DNA of 64,000 bases from Ctena decussata (taxonomy: Eukaryota; Mollusca; Bivalvia; Lucinida; Lucinidae): contig OZ022506.1 of assembly GCA_963989385.1 (NCBI GenBank), positions 6,365,415 to 6,429,414 of the forward strand. The letters run 5' to 3'. Of this stretch, positions 11,438-20,866 are shown piece by piece. Each line of letters starts with the position of its first letter. Positions within the stretch are counted from its first letter, which is position 1. The notes under the pieces were generated by a model, which saw only the letters and a program-made list of their open reading frames with translations, made no database searches and was not told the DNA's origin. A program made the position numbers and the translations under genes.

Positions 11438-11641
11438 TGAGCCGCGACACGACAAAACCAATGATGAGGTTATTCGCCCAGCGCAGACTCAGATAAGCCT
11501 GGGCATCCGCCAAGTTTGACACGACTCTTCGTTAAGTGCACAAAGGGTAGCTAAGGGTCTAAGCTACTTCCATGCGGACAGCGAAGACACTGACCAGACT
11601 GGGCGGGTGCCACATTGTTGGTTTTGTCGTGTCGCGGCTCA
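11438..11641. mobile_element. GAGCCGCGACACGA MITE, copy B
   Basis: Both termini are intact (TGAGCCGCGACACGACAAAA at the left, TTTTGTCGTGTCGCGGCTCA at the right). It shares the CCTGGGCATCCGCC and CATGCGGACAGCGAAGA blocks with the other copies. Two opposing short ORFs that cross it are repeat translations. Confidence 0.9.
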
Positions 11642-11992
11642 TATTATTATCATTAATGGCGTACAGTGGAGCAATCTGTTTGTAGGTATATATAATGTCC
11701 AGTTCCATAACGGCGTTTCCCAGAATTTTATTGCAGATGTGAACTATTTGCATGCCGGACCAGCTTGCGCAAAATGCGTTTACAATGCTGCTTGCTCCAT
11801 AAATTCTATACAGTAGAATTGCTGCTCATGCGCTTACAAGGCTAAGTATGCGCACAGGCTGTCCTGAGTATATGAAACTTCTGGAATATTTTAAGCGGAC
11901 AACAGATATCGTCATGCATAGCCTGGTCTTGGTTTTTGTAGAGACAGCGCAAAACATCATCTTGCTCCTCAGCGAGGTTAGAACTGGACATT

Positions 11993-12224
11993 TGAGCCGC
12001 GACACGATAAAATGAACAACGTGGCATGTGTGACCAGCAAAGAATCAGACCAGCCTGCGTATCTGCCCAGTCTGATCTGAGCCTTTGCTGTGCGCTTAAA
12101 TGCTAACTAGGAGTGTAAGCTAGCTTCATGCGGATCGAGAAAACTCCGATCAGACTGGGTGGACGCGCAGGCTGATCTGAATCTTTGCTGGGTGCACATG
12201 CCACTTTGTTTGTGTCGCGGCTCA
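11993..12224. mobile_element. GAGCCGCGACACGA MITE, copy C
   Basis: Left TGAGCCGCGACACGATAAAA; right end GTGTCGCGGCTCA. The interior is diverged but keeps AGCTTCATGCGGATCGAG and two CAGACTGGG/CTGATCTGA blocks. Confidence 0.88.
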
Positions 12225-12686
12225 TTTCAAATTTACACTCTTATGGCACCTAAGACATCTGTATAGTGCAGATTTTACAAAGTTTACTCTTCACACGAGT
12301 TCTAACGTATTTCTATATGCTTTGTGCATACAACCAAATGGATATATCGCCAGCAATATTTTCCCACCCTTTTTGACAAGTGGAAATAACTATTTGACTT
12401 CCTGTTTTCTTTCTTGGAGCTTGGATCAACTCTTTCGCTCACCGAAGACTCAGTTCAGCCTGGGCGGAATATTCGCAGTCTGCATGGATGTGGCTTAGAA
12501 CCTTAGATATCCTTTAATGATGTTAGACTCATTTTCTCATATCCTCACTCGTGTGAAAATGCTAAAACACGTTTGAACTAAGAACTTTTAAACTAGCTTG
12601 ACGTCACTTCAATGACGTTTAAACTATAAAACTTGACAAAATTTGAATTTTCAAATAGAATAGTTATCCAAAGAACGTCCACTCTG

Positions 12687-12780
12687 GGCACACAATACTG
12701 AATCAATATTCAGTCAACACTGATAAAACGTTATGACGTTGAGTCAACGTCGATTCAATATTGATTCAATGTTGTGTGCC
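12687..12780. mobile_element. Short GGCACACAA...TTGTGTGCC palindromic MITE
   Basis: A ~94-bp near-palindrome with GGCACACAA / TTGTGTGCC ends and internal TTGATTCAAT / GTTGAGTCAAC blocks around AACGTTATGACGTT. The same architecture recurs at 18328-18421, 19028-19100 and 35929-36006. Confidence 0.8.
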
Positions 12781-12954
12781 TTCTTGGTCAAAACCAATAC
12801 AATTACTAGTAAACCCTAAAACTTAAATTAGCCAGTCTGACTAAAGTCTCAACATAGCCAAAGGTGTCTTTATAGCAGATAACAGACTATACGGATCCAC
12901 AGGATTCCAATCCTTAGCTATGTCTAGTGGTTTGTTTTAGATTTTTTAATCTTT

Positions 12955-13260
12955 TCAATATTTGACATACACGTTGCAATTAGAAAAACAAGGTCGGTTT
13001 TCTCTGAACACTTCCCTGTCATTATATATAGTGTCATCACACAGTTGCCCAGTTTTGATTTTAGCCTTTTTGGGTTGTATGTTTTCCTTCGTGTCCTCAT
13101 TTGAGGAGGGTGGGTCCAGAACAGCCGCAAGTCGTTTCTGAATATCACTCGACGCAACCTTGTACTTACGTACACTTCTTTCTAATATATGTCTAGTCCT
13201 TTTCATTATCTCCTGCTCGTCCACCCCGCCATGTACAACTGTGTCGCGCAGGTTCTTTTC
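12955..13260 (-). CDS. Unrecognised 100-residue reading frame, possible exon or gene remnant
   Basis: The frame runs open from a TAG next to the SINE at 13269 to a TGA at its left end. It has no obvious ATG at its head; an in-frame ATG lies ~9 codons after the 13224 valine codon. The predicted product is hydrophilic and lysine/arginine rich, with a plausible amphipathic helix (RHILERSVRKYKVASSDIQK), then an acidic/proline patch (DPPSSNEDTKEN) and a basic stretch (PKKAKIK). Composition looks more protein-like than most frames here. I do not recognise the family. It could be an exon cut off by the SINE, a decayed transposon protein, or chance. Confidence 0.3.
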   Translation of the reverse strand, partial: EKNLRDTVVHGGVDEQEIMKRTRHILERSVRKYKVASSDIQKRLAAVLDPPSSNEDTKENIQPKKAKIKTGQLCDDTIYNDREVFRENRPCFSNCNVYVKY

Positions 13261-13268
13261 CCACTAGC

Positions 13269-13475
13269 AGCCCCCGTAGCTCAGTGGGTTAAGCGCTGGC
13301 CTACTGATCTAGCGATAGCGGGTTCGAACCCCGCCAGAGGCGGAGTTCTTTCCATCGTAAACGGGGTTCCATTGCACACAGCCTTTCATTATCATCTGCC
13401 CATCGTGCTGATATGACTGAAATACTATTGAAAAGGACGTAAAGTCGCAAGTCATCCTTCCATCCATCTTTTGCC
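13269..13475 (+). mobile_element. tRNA-derived SINE-2, copy 1
   Basis: Head GTAGCTCAGTGGGTTAAGCG (A box) and GCGGGTTCGAACCCCGCC (B box with stem). The body has ACGGGGTTCCATTGCACACA and CTTTCATTATCA, and the 3' part has GATATGACTGAAATACTATT, AAAGGACGTAAAGTCGCAAG and a CCATCC tail. Full structure, clearly a SINE rather than a tRNA gene because the homologous body recurs at five other sites. Confidence 0.88.
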
Positions 13476-13542
13476 ACTATGGTTTGTATAGATTCCGGCA
13501 TGATCAGCTCTCGCGCAGATCACTTTTATCATATTCTTGAGC

Positions 13543-14036
13543 TTATTGACTTCGACCACTTGATTCCCGTACCAAATCGGGAGACCAGCTAGAGACCTCC
13601 AATAGAACGCACCTTCGCCAAGTGTCTTTAGGTATTTTTCGAAGAGATCCGCAATCGGCTTTTCGTCTGAAAAATAAATGTAAACCTACCGTAAGTATAC
13701 AAGCCGTCACGTACAAAAACACTGATGTGGTATGTGCACCCAAAGAAGACTCCGACCAGCCTGAGCGTCCTCCCAGTCTTATCAATCTTCCGTGTGCACT
13801 TAGTAAGTAGTTCGCAATCCTGGCTATGTCAATCAGCGAAACAGACAGGAAGTCAGAAAAAGTCAAACACAAAAACAGAAATACATCCTAACACCTTACA
13901 TGCCGTGAGCAAATACATGTAGTTATAAGGAAAGTAGCGATACAAGCAATTTATTCAGTTAACATAGGATAATATGCCATTTGAACAACATCTAAGGCAA
14001 TAATAAGTCCAATCCAAGTGATAAATATTATACAAT
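13543..14036. other. No gene recognised; MITE debris
   Basis: ACTCCGACCAGCCTGAGCG and CCCAGTCT near 13745-13790 are fragments of the palindromic MITE type. A 109-residue minus-strand frame across this area reads these repeats and is not called. Confidence 0.5.
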
Positions 14037-14038
14037 TA

Positions 14039-14166
14039 TTGACCTTTGTTGAGGTGAATATGCAGTTTTATTGACCTGCAAACAACATATTGACCGACGC
14101 GAAGCGGAGGTTAATATGCTATGTTTCAGGTCAATAAAACTGCATATTCACCGAAATAAAGGTCAA
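14039..14166. repeat. Hairpin-forming inverted repeat
   Basis: The arm TTGACCTTTGTTGAGGTGAA followed by TATGCAGTTTTATTGACCTG is matched in inverse at the other end (CAGGTCAATAAAACTGCATA then TTCACCG...AAAGGTCAA). The loop contains GACGCGAAGCGGAGGTTAA. Probably a small foldback element. Confidence 0.85.
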
Positions 14167-14577
14167 CAATTGTTTTATTATATGACAATTTTAAATACAG
14201 TTTCCTTTAGTACGAGGTAAGTAGTACTACATGTTATTATCTCGCGACGTTACGCCATTAACATTAAGGTACATCAGACGTTACGTCACGAAAATACAAC
14301 GACGTCAGCGTAAAAGTAATATTCACTGACAGGCCGGTGAATATCACAAAATATTGACCGGCACGTGACTTCAAATTAGCCAATGAAATTGTGTGTTACA
14401 TCTTGGTCATATAAAGTAAAACAGTATTCAAGATAAAAGGCCATCGGCCAAGTGTCACCCGACGTTTGAAATGTGTCGCAAACTGCAGCCTTTTATTCCG
14501 AGTAACTGTATGGCCAAAAACAGAAAATATGTGTATTACAGAACCTGGTTAGCAAATAATAACTTAAGCGTAAGCAA

Positions 14578-14782
14578 TGGATGGATGGATGACTTGCAAA
14601 TTTTACGTCATTTTCAATAGTATTTCAGTCATATCAGGATGATGAGGGGATGATAATGAAAGGCTGTGTGCAATGGAATCCCGTTAGGAAAATTAGGAAA
14701 GATTCTCGCCTCAAGCGGGGCTCGAACCTGGTCCGCTAGATCAGTAGGCCAGCGCTAAACCCACTGAGCTACCGGGACTCCT
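14578..14782 (-). mobile_element. tRNA-derived SINE-2, copy 2 (reverse orientation)
   Basis: Read on the minus strand: CCCGGTAGCTCAGTGGG head, GCTCGAACC-type B box (complement of GGGGCTCGAACCTGG), CTTTCATTATCATCCCC, GATATGACTGAAATACTATT and a CATCCATCCATCC tail. Same family as 13269-13475. Confidence 0.88.
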
Positions 14783-14789
14783 TGAAGCA

Positions 14790-15319
14790 TAAACAAAGAC
14801 ATATACCCAATTACTGGGCCTCTATGAGGTTATACAATACTTAAGTTCAGAACGGGGCATATGTGTGTAAAATCAGGTTACTTAAACTTTAGGCCCTTAC
14901 AGCATGCCCAAAACATCAAGACTGTATAACCAAAAACAAAATAACAAGGACCATAATCTTGCAAATATGAATCTGATGAAAAATGAACAATGCATTTATG
15001 AAAATTCAGCCCATTAATATGAATTGTTCTGGAGTTATCCTTTTACCTTTACGTGAATGTCTATTTTCTATGAAAGAGGAATAACTCTGTCACTAATAAA
15101 TTTAGCATATCGAAACAATAATCAGAATAATCAATTTACCAAATGCTAAAAGCATACTAAATTACGGGTCAACTATTTTTGGATGATGAATCCATACATA
15201 AAATTTCAAAACTAGCATGCACAGTTCCCAAGATATGGTATGCGTGACTAACGGAGGGACGGACGGACGCACGCATGCACGCACGGACGGATAACCCAGA
15301 ATCAATTTGCCCCCATAAA
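14790..15319 (+). mobile_element. 3' part of a noncoding repeat ending in GACGGACG run
   Basis: The body (GTTCTGGAGTTATCC, AAATTTCAAAACTAGCATGC) leads to a (GACG)n/GCAC microsatellite run at 15255-15290 and TTTGCCCCCATAAAAA. This is the 3'-end style of the tandem-core elements, but no matching 5' end was found. Confidence 0.5.
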
Positions 15320-15741
15320 AACTCAACACAAAGCTTTAACGCAACTGTTGTACGAATTTCTCAGTCTGTGACCGTGACCTCGTCCCAACAACAGCATCCA
15401 GGTGATGCAATCTGATCAGAATCCATCCTGTTGTAAAACTAAGCGCATATGAACCAGTTCCAGTAAAGGTTTTCAGGAAAACAGATCAATAGCAAAAACT
15501 AAACGCAAAACTTTAACGCCATTGTTGAACATCTTTCTAAGTGTATGACCTTGACCTTCGACCAGCAACAGCATCCGAGTAACGCAAACTGATCAGTATT
15601 CATCTTTTAGTAACACTGGGCACATATGAACCAGTTCTAGTAAAAGCTTTCATGAAAACAGACCAAAAGCAACAGCTTAACGCAAAACTTTAACGCAACT
15701 GTCGTACAAATTTCTAAGTCTTGACCATATGCCAGAAGCAG

Positions 15742-16820
15742 CTGTCAGAGAGTAGCCCCCCCCCCCCCCTAGTAGTTTTTTCCCCCCGGAAAAATGACTA
15801 TGATTTTTTCCCATAGTAGAATTTCCCACCGGAAAAATGGTTATATAGTAGAATCCCCCCCCCCCCCTCCCCCCACTCAGGAAATATGACTATATAGCCA
15901 ATTTTCCCAGGGGAAAATCTACTATACGTGTTTTTGCATAGCCGTTTTTCCCCTCCATAGTGGATTTCCCCCCCTGGTAATATGATTGCAGTAAACACGC
16001 TACATAGTGGAATTTGCTCCAAATATGATAGTGAGGTTCATAACTGAAACAGAAATATGAGTATCTGTCCGTAAAATATACATGGATAACAGATGCTAGA
16101 ACAGCATGCATGTGTCCGTCTGTCTGTATTATTTTTTTGTTTTGGGGAAAACAGGTAGGCATTTTGCTTTTCCATGTTAGCCTAAATCGGATATGAGTGT
16201 ATGTGGTTGTGTGCAAACATTTGTACAATTTTGTGTTTGTACAAGCGTTCAGCTGTGCGTACGCGCAGTGCCTAGACTAGTGTTCGCCTTTCATACAGGA
16301 GTCGTGGGCTCGACTCCCATTGGGACACACGTCCGATTATGATTTTCAATGTACATTGTGATAAACTCCCTACGAAATCAATCGTGACTAGACAAAGCAC
16401 CCGTTTGTTCATCTTCCTGTAGCTTGCATGCGTATGTATACATATATAAATATCTGCGATGAGAAGAACTCAAACACCGCTCGTTCCTAAAATTAGTAAT
16501 TATTGATTATTATAAAAATATGGTTGCTAAATTTGCATATTGATTTTTTGGAATTGATCACGTTTATTACCTCCCTTGAAGTACTTATACATTTCTTATG
16601 GGATTAATGCCGTAAAATGTTTCTGTTTCATTCCTTTCCGTTTCGCTCCGTTCCGCAAAATACCAATTGCCATACCAAATTCACTAATAGCCAATTTCCC
16701 GGAGGGGGAAAAAGGACTATGGGGGAAAAGTGGCTCTATGCGGTCCGGACAATCCACTATATAGCCCTTCTTCCTATAGCCATTTTCCGGGGGGAAAGGG
16801 GGAAAACCACTCTCTGACAG
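15742..16820. mobile_element. 1.08-kb CTGTCAGAGAGT TIR element, copy 1
   Basis: Perfect 12-bp terminal inverted repeats CTGTCAGAGAGT / ACTCTCTGACAG, extending imperfectly to ~45 bp through CCCCCCGGAAAA. CAG flanks both sides, a 3-bp duplication by comparison with sibling tandem units. The interior carries repeated GGAAAAATGACTATAG modules in both orientations, a tRNA-like segment and no transposase. The 3-bp duplication suggests a PIF/Harbinger-type mobiliser (inference). Confidence 0.88.
16262..16330 (+). other. tRNA-like segment inside the TIR element
   Basis: GTGCCTAGACTAGTGTTCGCC ... GTCGTGGGCTCGACTCCCAT resembles A- and B-box regions with a T-arm stem (GTGGG...CCCAT). The same segment lies in the second element copy at 36650-36715, so it is part of the element, not an independent tRNA gene. 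Confidence 0.55.
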
Positions 16821-16999
16821 CAGCATCCAGTTAATAGGTGATGCAAACAGATGAAAATGCATCCTGTAGTAACACTAAGTACAATAAGTCATATAAACAA
16901 GTTCCAGTAAAGACTCTTAGTAAAACAGATCAAAATAAAAAAAAACTTAACGCAAAACGTTAACGCAAATGTTAACGGACGGATGAATGAACAGATGAA

Positions 17000-17887
17000 C
17001 GGACAGTATGTATCCATATCTTTAGGAGCAGTCTGATCTGGGTGTACACTGTTTGCTTATGCATGCTTGTCCAAATGCACGATAGTTTAAGGTAAGAGCT
17101 TTTTCTTATCTGTCTGCTGAGTTGTGAGCTTGTATTGGAAAAAATGTCCAGGCTTTGGATAAAACGCGGTCATATACTCTAAGTACATGTATGTCTCAAA
17201 GGGTTCAGATGAGGATGGGTTTTGAAGACAATTTCTCTTGATATTGCATGGAAACATATATTATATCAAGTGTTGCAGATGTCTTCATAAAAAATACGCT
17301 GTGACCCCTCGTTAGAACTATCTCAAAGAGACGGTTCAAATGAGGGGTCACAACCTATGTTTTCATTTAACGAGGGGTCACAACGTATGTTTTCATTAAT
17401 AAGAAATATTATCTCAGAATTATCCTTAGAACTACTCTGATAACCCTCTTTAGAATTAGCTAGAGAAGAAGGGAGATAATTATTTGCATATCAGAGTGAT
17501 CTACCTTGGAGGTATATATTCACACCCGGAACTCTCTTTTGGTATGACAGACGGGTACAGTTTCAGGGGAAGCAATTCTAGCCTTTTTAGTCCAGGAAGT
17601 CGTCGGAGTCTTTTTAAGAGCTCATATTTTCCAAACCATGGGATGGATTTGGCTCACATTTGGTATGATGTCGGATATAGGTCCAAAGTTTCTTTCAGTA
17701 ATACCCCCGCCCACGCTAATGATCTTAAGATCACGTTTAACGTACTTTTCGCATTTTACTAGTCGAATACTTTAAGCTCCATCTACTTTTTCCTCAAACT
17801 GAGCCAAAGAATTTTGATTCCTTACAATAACACAATATATGGAAAATATGGAATTGCAACCGCTCTGACATATTAACCGGATTTGTC
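17000..17887. other. No gene recognised; short direct repeat at ~17345-17400
   Basis: GAGGGGTCACAAC(C/G)TATGTTTTCATT occurs twice in tandem, with a third partial GAGGGGTCACAA nearby and an inverted relative GTGACCCCTCGTTAGAAC upstream. A 92-residue plus-strand frame at 17484-17762 has no recognisable motif and was not called a gene. Confidence 0.5.
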
Positions 17888-18152
17888 GGGCCGCGTAGCG
17901 CAGTAGGTATCCCGTCTGACTCAACAGCCAAAGGTCCCAGGTTCAATACTCGGTCCGGCCACATGCTTTCGTTTTTCCTTCTGCTGAGAAGGGCAGTTGT
18001 CAGCTACTGGCGAAAGTATGTTCATTTAGTACTGGTTAACCGCTTAGGAGGTCTAAGCCTGCCCAGGAATAGTGTGGTTAGGTTAACTGAACGTCCCGAC
18101 ATGACCACATTTGTTTACTGTGGACGTAAAGCAATAAAATAACAACAACAAC
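17888..18152 (+). mobile_element. tRNA-Met-derived SINE-1, copy 2
   Basis: Head GGGCCGCGTAGCGCAGTAGG, B box AGGTTCAATACTCGG, then ACTGGCGAAAGTATG, CTTAGGAGGTCTAAGCCTG, GACGTAAAGCAATAAAATAA and a CAACAACAA tail. More diverged than copies 1, 3 and 4; no clear target duplication. Confidence 0.9.
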
Positions 18153-18327
18153 CACCAGACTGAAAACAGACTGTGCGTGCCGTGCATAGCTTCAACAGGC
18201 GGTCATCTGACATATTTTGACCATGAGAGTCAGACCGCTAAACATAGAATCAGTAAACTGTGTTGAGGTCTCCGTTATCATGCTCACAATTTTGTCAGAA
18301 TGCCTGTATTCGTTAAATTACACAGAA

Positions 18328-18421
18328 GGCACACAACATAGACTCAACATTGAATCAACATTGATTCAACGCTATAACGTTGACTCAACGTTGATTCAAT
18401 GTTTATGCATCGTCGTGTGCC
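18328..18421. mobile_element. GGCACACAAC palindromic MITE, copy 2
   Basis: GGCACACAACATAGACTCAA at the left and an inverted CGTCGTGTGCC at the right, with TTGAATCAACATTGATTCAA and GTTGATTCAATG blocks between. Confidence 0.8.
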
Positions 18422-18599
18422 TAGTGGGGGGCCAAATGATCCAAAGTATTATGAAAGACTTTCATAAATGAACAGTGTTGATCAAGATTTGAGCAGTCTG
18501 ATCAACGTTTACACTGGAGTACGATGTCAACAAATTAAAATTTAGCCGAATTACAGATGGTTAAATAGCGACTGAGTAACCAATACATCAAATCTCATT

Positions 18600-18601
<2 letters not shown>

Positions 18602-18665
<64 letters not shown>

Positions 18666-18680
18666 TACAAACACACACAT
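18602..18680. repeat. (CT)n-(CA)n microsatellite
   Basis: About 20 CT units pass into CA units with minor interruptions, the same arrangement as at the left end of the window. Confidence 0.97.
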
Positions 18681-18701
18681 ACATATAGAGTCGACGATTA
18701 G

Positions 18702-18901
18702 GAGCCCCAAAAGCGCAGTTGGTTAAGCTCTGGCCTACTGATCTAGTGGTACTGGGTTCGAGACTCCACAGGTGGCGGAAACCTTTTCAATCATAAACGG
18801 GGTCCCATTGCACACAGCCTTTCATTATCAACCACCCGTCGTCCTGATATGACTGAAGTATTGTTAAAAGGGACGTGAAATCGCAAGCCATCCATCCAGC
18901 C
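18702..18901 (+). mobile_element. tRNA-derived SINE-2, copy 3
   Basis: AAAGCGCAGTTGGTTAAGC head, CTACTGATCTAGTGG, B box TGGGTTCGAGACTCC, then CCATTGCACACAGCC, CTGATATGACTGAAGTATTG, GGGACGTGAAATCGCAAG and CCATCCATCC tail. Confidence 0.87.
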
Positions 18902-19027
18902 GACAATTCATTCTCTAAAGGCCGTGGAATATTTTTCCATACAGGTGGATGAACCAAAGTATACATATATCTTTCTCAAACATTCTTCCCATCGGGGGGG
19001 GGGGGGGGGAAACGATAAACCATCACT

Positions 19028-19100
19028 GATTTAACGTTGATTCAACTTTACGACGTTGATTCAACGTTGATTCAATGCTGCTTCAACAATGGGTGCCTGC
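19028..19100. repeat. Partial TTGATTCAAC palindrome
   Basis: AACGTTGATTCAAC and GTTGATTCAACG blocks and a GGGTGCC right end place it with the GGCACAC palindromes; the left terminus is missing. A G run of ~15 lies just before it at 18997-19011. Confidence 0.65.
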
Positions 19101-19199
19101 AGGGTGCCCTTACAAGTCTTGGAAAGATTCATGCAAGTCCGTTTTCTAAATATCTTACCTCAGATTTTGAAAGTATGTCCTACGAGTATCTGCACCAAG

Positions 19200-19813
19200 T
19201 AGCACGCAGAACAAAATAGCAGTGGTGCAGTCGATGGGAGGGAGGATTTTGTAAATGCCTATCTGTGACATTTTAGTCATTATCTACACAAGAGATTATG
19301 AACCACTTGAAAATCTTTGCCCACGCAGTTCATTTTATTTTCTAAGTATATTTTATCCGATTTTGAGTTAAACTTAACAACAAATTGAAGTAATTGGTAT
19401 TATTGGCGTATACGATTTTGCGATAACCATTATTGCAAAGTTGAGGAGGTTAATTTGTGAAAGAAGGATTATGCCATATGTCTTTTCGTCAGATACTTCT
19501 AAATCAGCAGGGAAGTTTGTCACTTTTCACCCTGAGAGTCAACAAACCATTTCCTCCTCATTTACCGAAACCATTTATGATAGCACAGGCAATGGTCTCA
19601 AACCGTGACTTGATTATCTGAAGTTGCATGGCAAAACCCTTTGACACCTCAATTCGTCTAAAGATCGGGACAGTAGTATCTGAACCAATTATACACACCA
19701 AGACCAAGCTGTTCCTAATAAACCCCCGGACTCTGGGTTTTGCATTGTATACAATTCTGCCATTTTCTATTAAGTTATTGTTCTGTTTCTTTGTTTATCA
19801 AAAATAAAATAAG
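19200..19813. other. No gene recognised
   Basis: Ordinary AT-rich sequence without a domain, splice pattern or repeat that I can name. Confidence 0.5.
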
Positions 19814-20866
19814 GCTGGGTTCAGAGCCGGAGGAAGCACCACAGAACAGATCTTCAACCTCAGAATCCTTTGTGACCTTCATCATTAGCAGAATCTGCAC
19901 CCTGTCTTCATAGATTAAAATAATAAAAAAAAAGTTGACACGATATGACATGTAGCCTTATGGACAGCCATGCGGCGGAAATACATCTAGTTCGTGCCAT
20001 TGAGCACCTCTATGACAAGGTTGTAAGTTCAGATGAATGGCAGCACAGCAGAATGGTTCAGAACAGCAGTTGGGTTTAGGCCAGGACGCCTTCTTTCACC
20101 CACCCTCTTTAATAATTTCCTCGAAAGGATTATGTCTGATGCTCTGGAAAAACAGGATGGAAAGGTTAGTAAAGGCGGCATAACTATTACCAATCTGCGA
20201 TTCACCAATGACATTGACGCTCTTGCAAGCTGAGGTAGAGCAGGGACTGGAAGCATAGTTGAAAGTCTAGACAAAACCTGTAAGGATATCAAATGGACAT
20301 AAGTGCTGGGAATACCAAGCTAATGACAAACAGTGACAATGGCATCCAGAGAATGATCAAGATTAAAGAACAACGCTTGGAACAGTTACAAGCTTCAAGT
20401 ACGTTGGAACAATTGTCTCAGCTGAAGACTCATAGCCGGAGGTCCTCTCAAGTATTGAACAAGCCACTGCAGAGCAGCTCTGACAAAGCTGAATCCAATA
20501 TGAAAAGATAACATATCTTTCAGATCAAAGGTGAAACTGATGCGCTCTCTTGTCATATCCATATTTCTATATGTCCGTGAGTCATGGACTTTGACAGCAG
20601 AGTTAGAGGAAAGAACGCCGTTGAGATGAGATGCTGTTGAAGGTTACTTAAAATCTTGTATTAAGACCACGTCATTAATGAGAATGTTCGCAGGACGATC
20701 AAAGCAGCCATTGGAGAATATGACGAACTCCTCCTGACCGTGGTCAAAAAACGGACACTGAGATTGTTTAGCCACGTTTCAAGGTAATCTGGCTTAGCAA
20801 AGACTATTTTGCAGGGCACAGTGAAAGGAAAAAGAAGAATAGGTAAACAGAAGAAGAGGTGGGAAA
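19814..20866 (+). pseudogene. Dead RTE-like LINE fragment (reverse transcriptase region)
   Basis: Colinear with the intact LINE at about 54771-55836: GGAAGCACCACAGAACAGATC, AGAATGGTTCAGAACAGCAG, AGGATTATGTCTGATGCTCTGG, TTCACCAATGACATTGACGC (the FADD box, here FTND) and AAGAAGAGGTGGGAA at the right end. Internal deletions and frameshifts have removed the motif A region and broken the frame. The catalytic-box Ala-Asp to Thr-Asn change alone would inactivate it. It stops abruptly where the satellite begins. Confidence 0.9.

Larger units (their letters stand above)
15320..16985 (+). repeat. ~170-bp tandem repeat array, interrupted at 15742-16820
   Basis: Three units precede and one follows the inserted element. 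Each contains TTTAACGCAA, CTGTGACC..TGACCT, CAACAGCATCCAG, TGATGCAA..CTGATCAG and AACCAGTTCCAGTAAAG. The right flank (CAGCATCCAGTTAATAGGTG) continues exactly where the left flank stops, which defines the empty site of the insertion. Confidence 0.8.
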
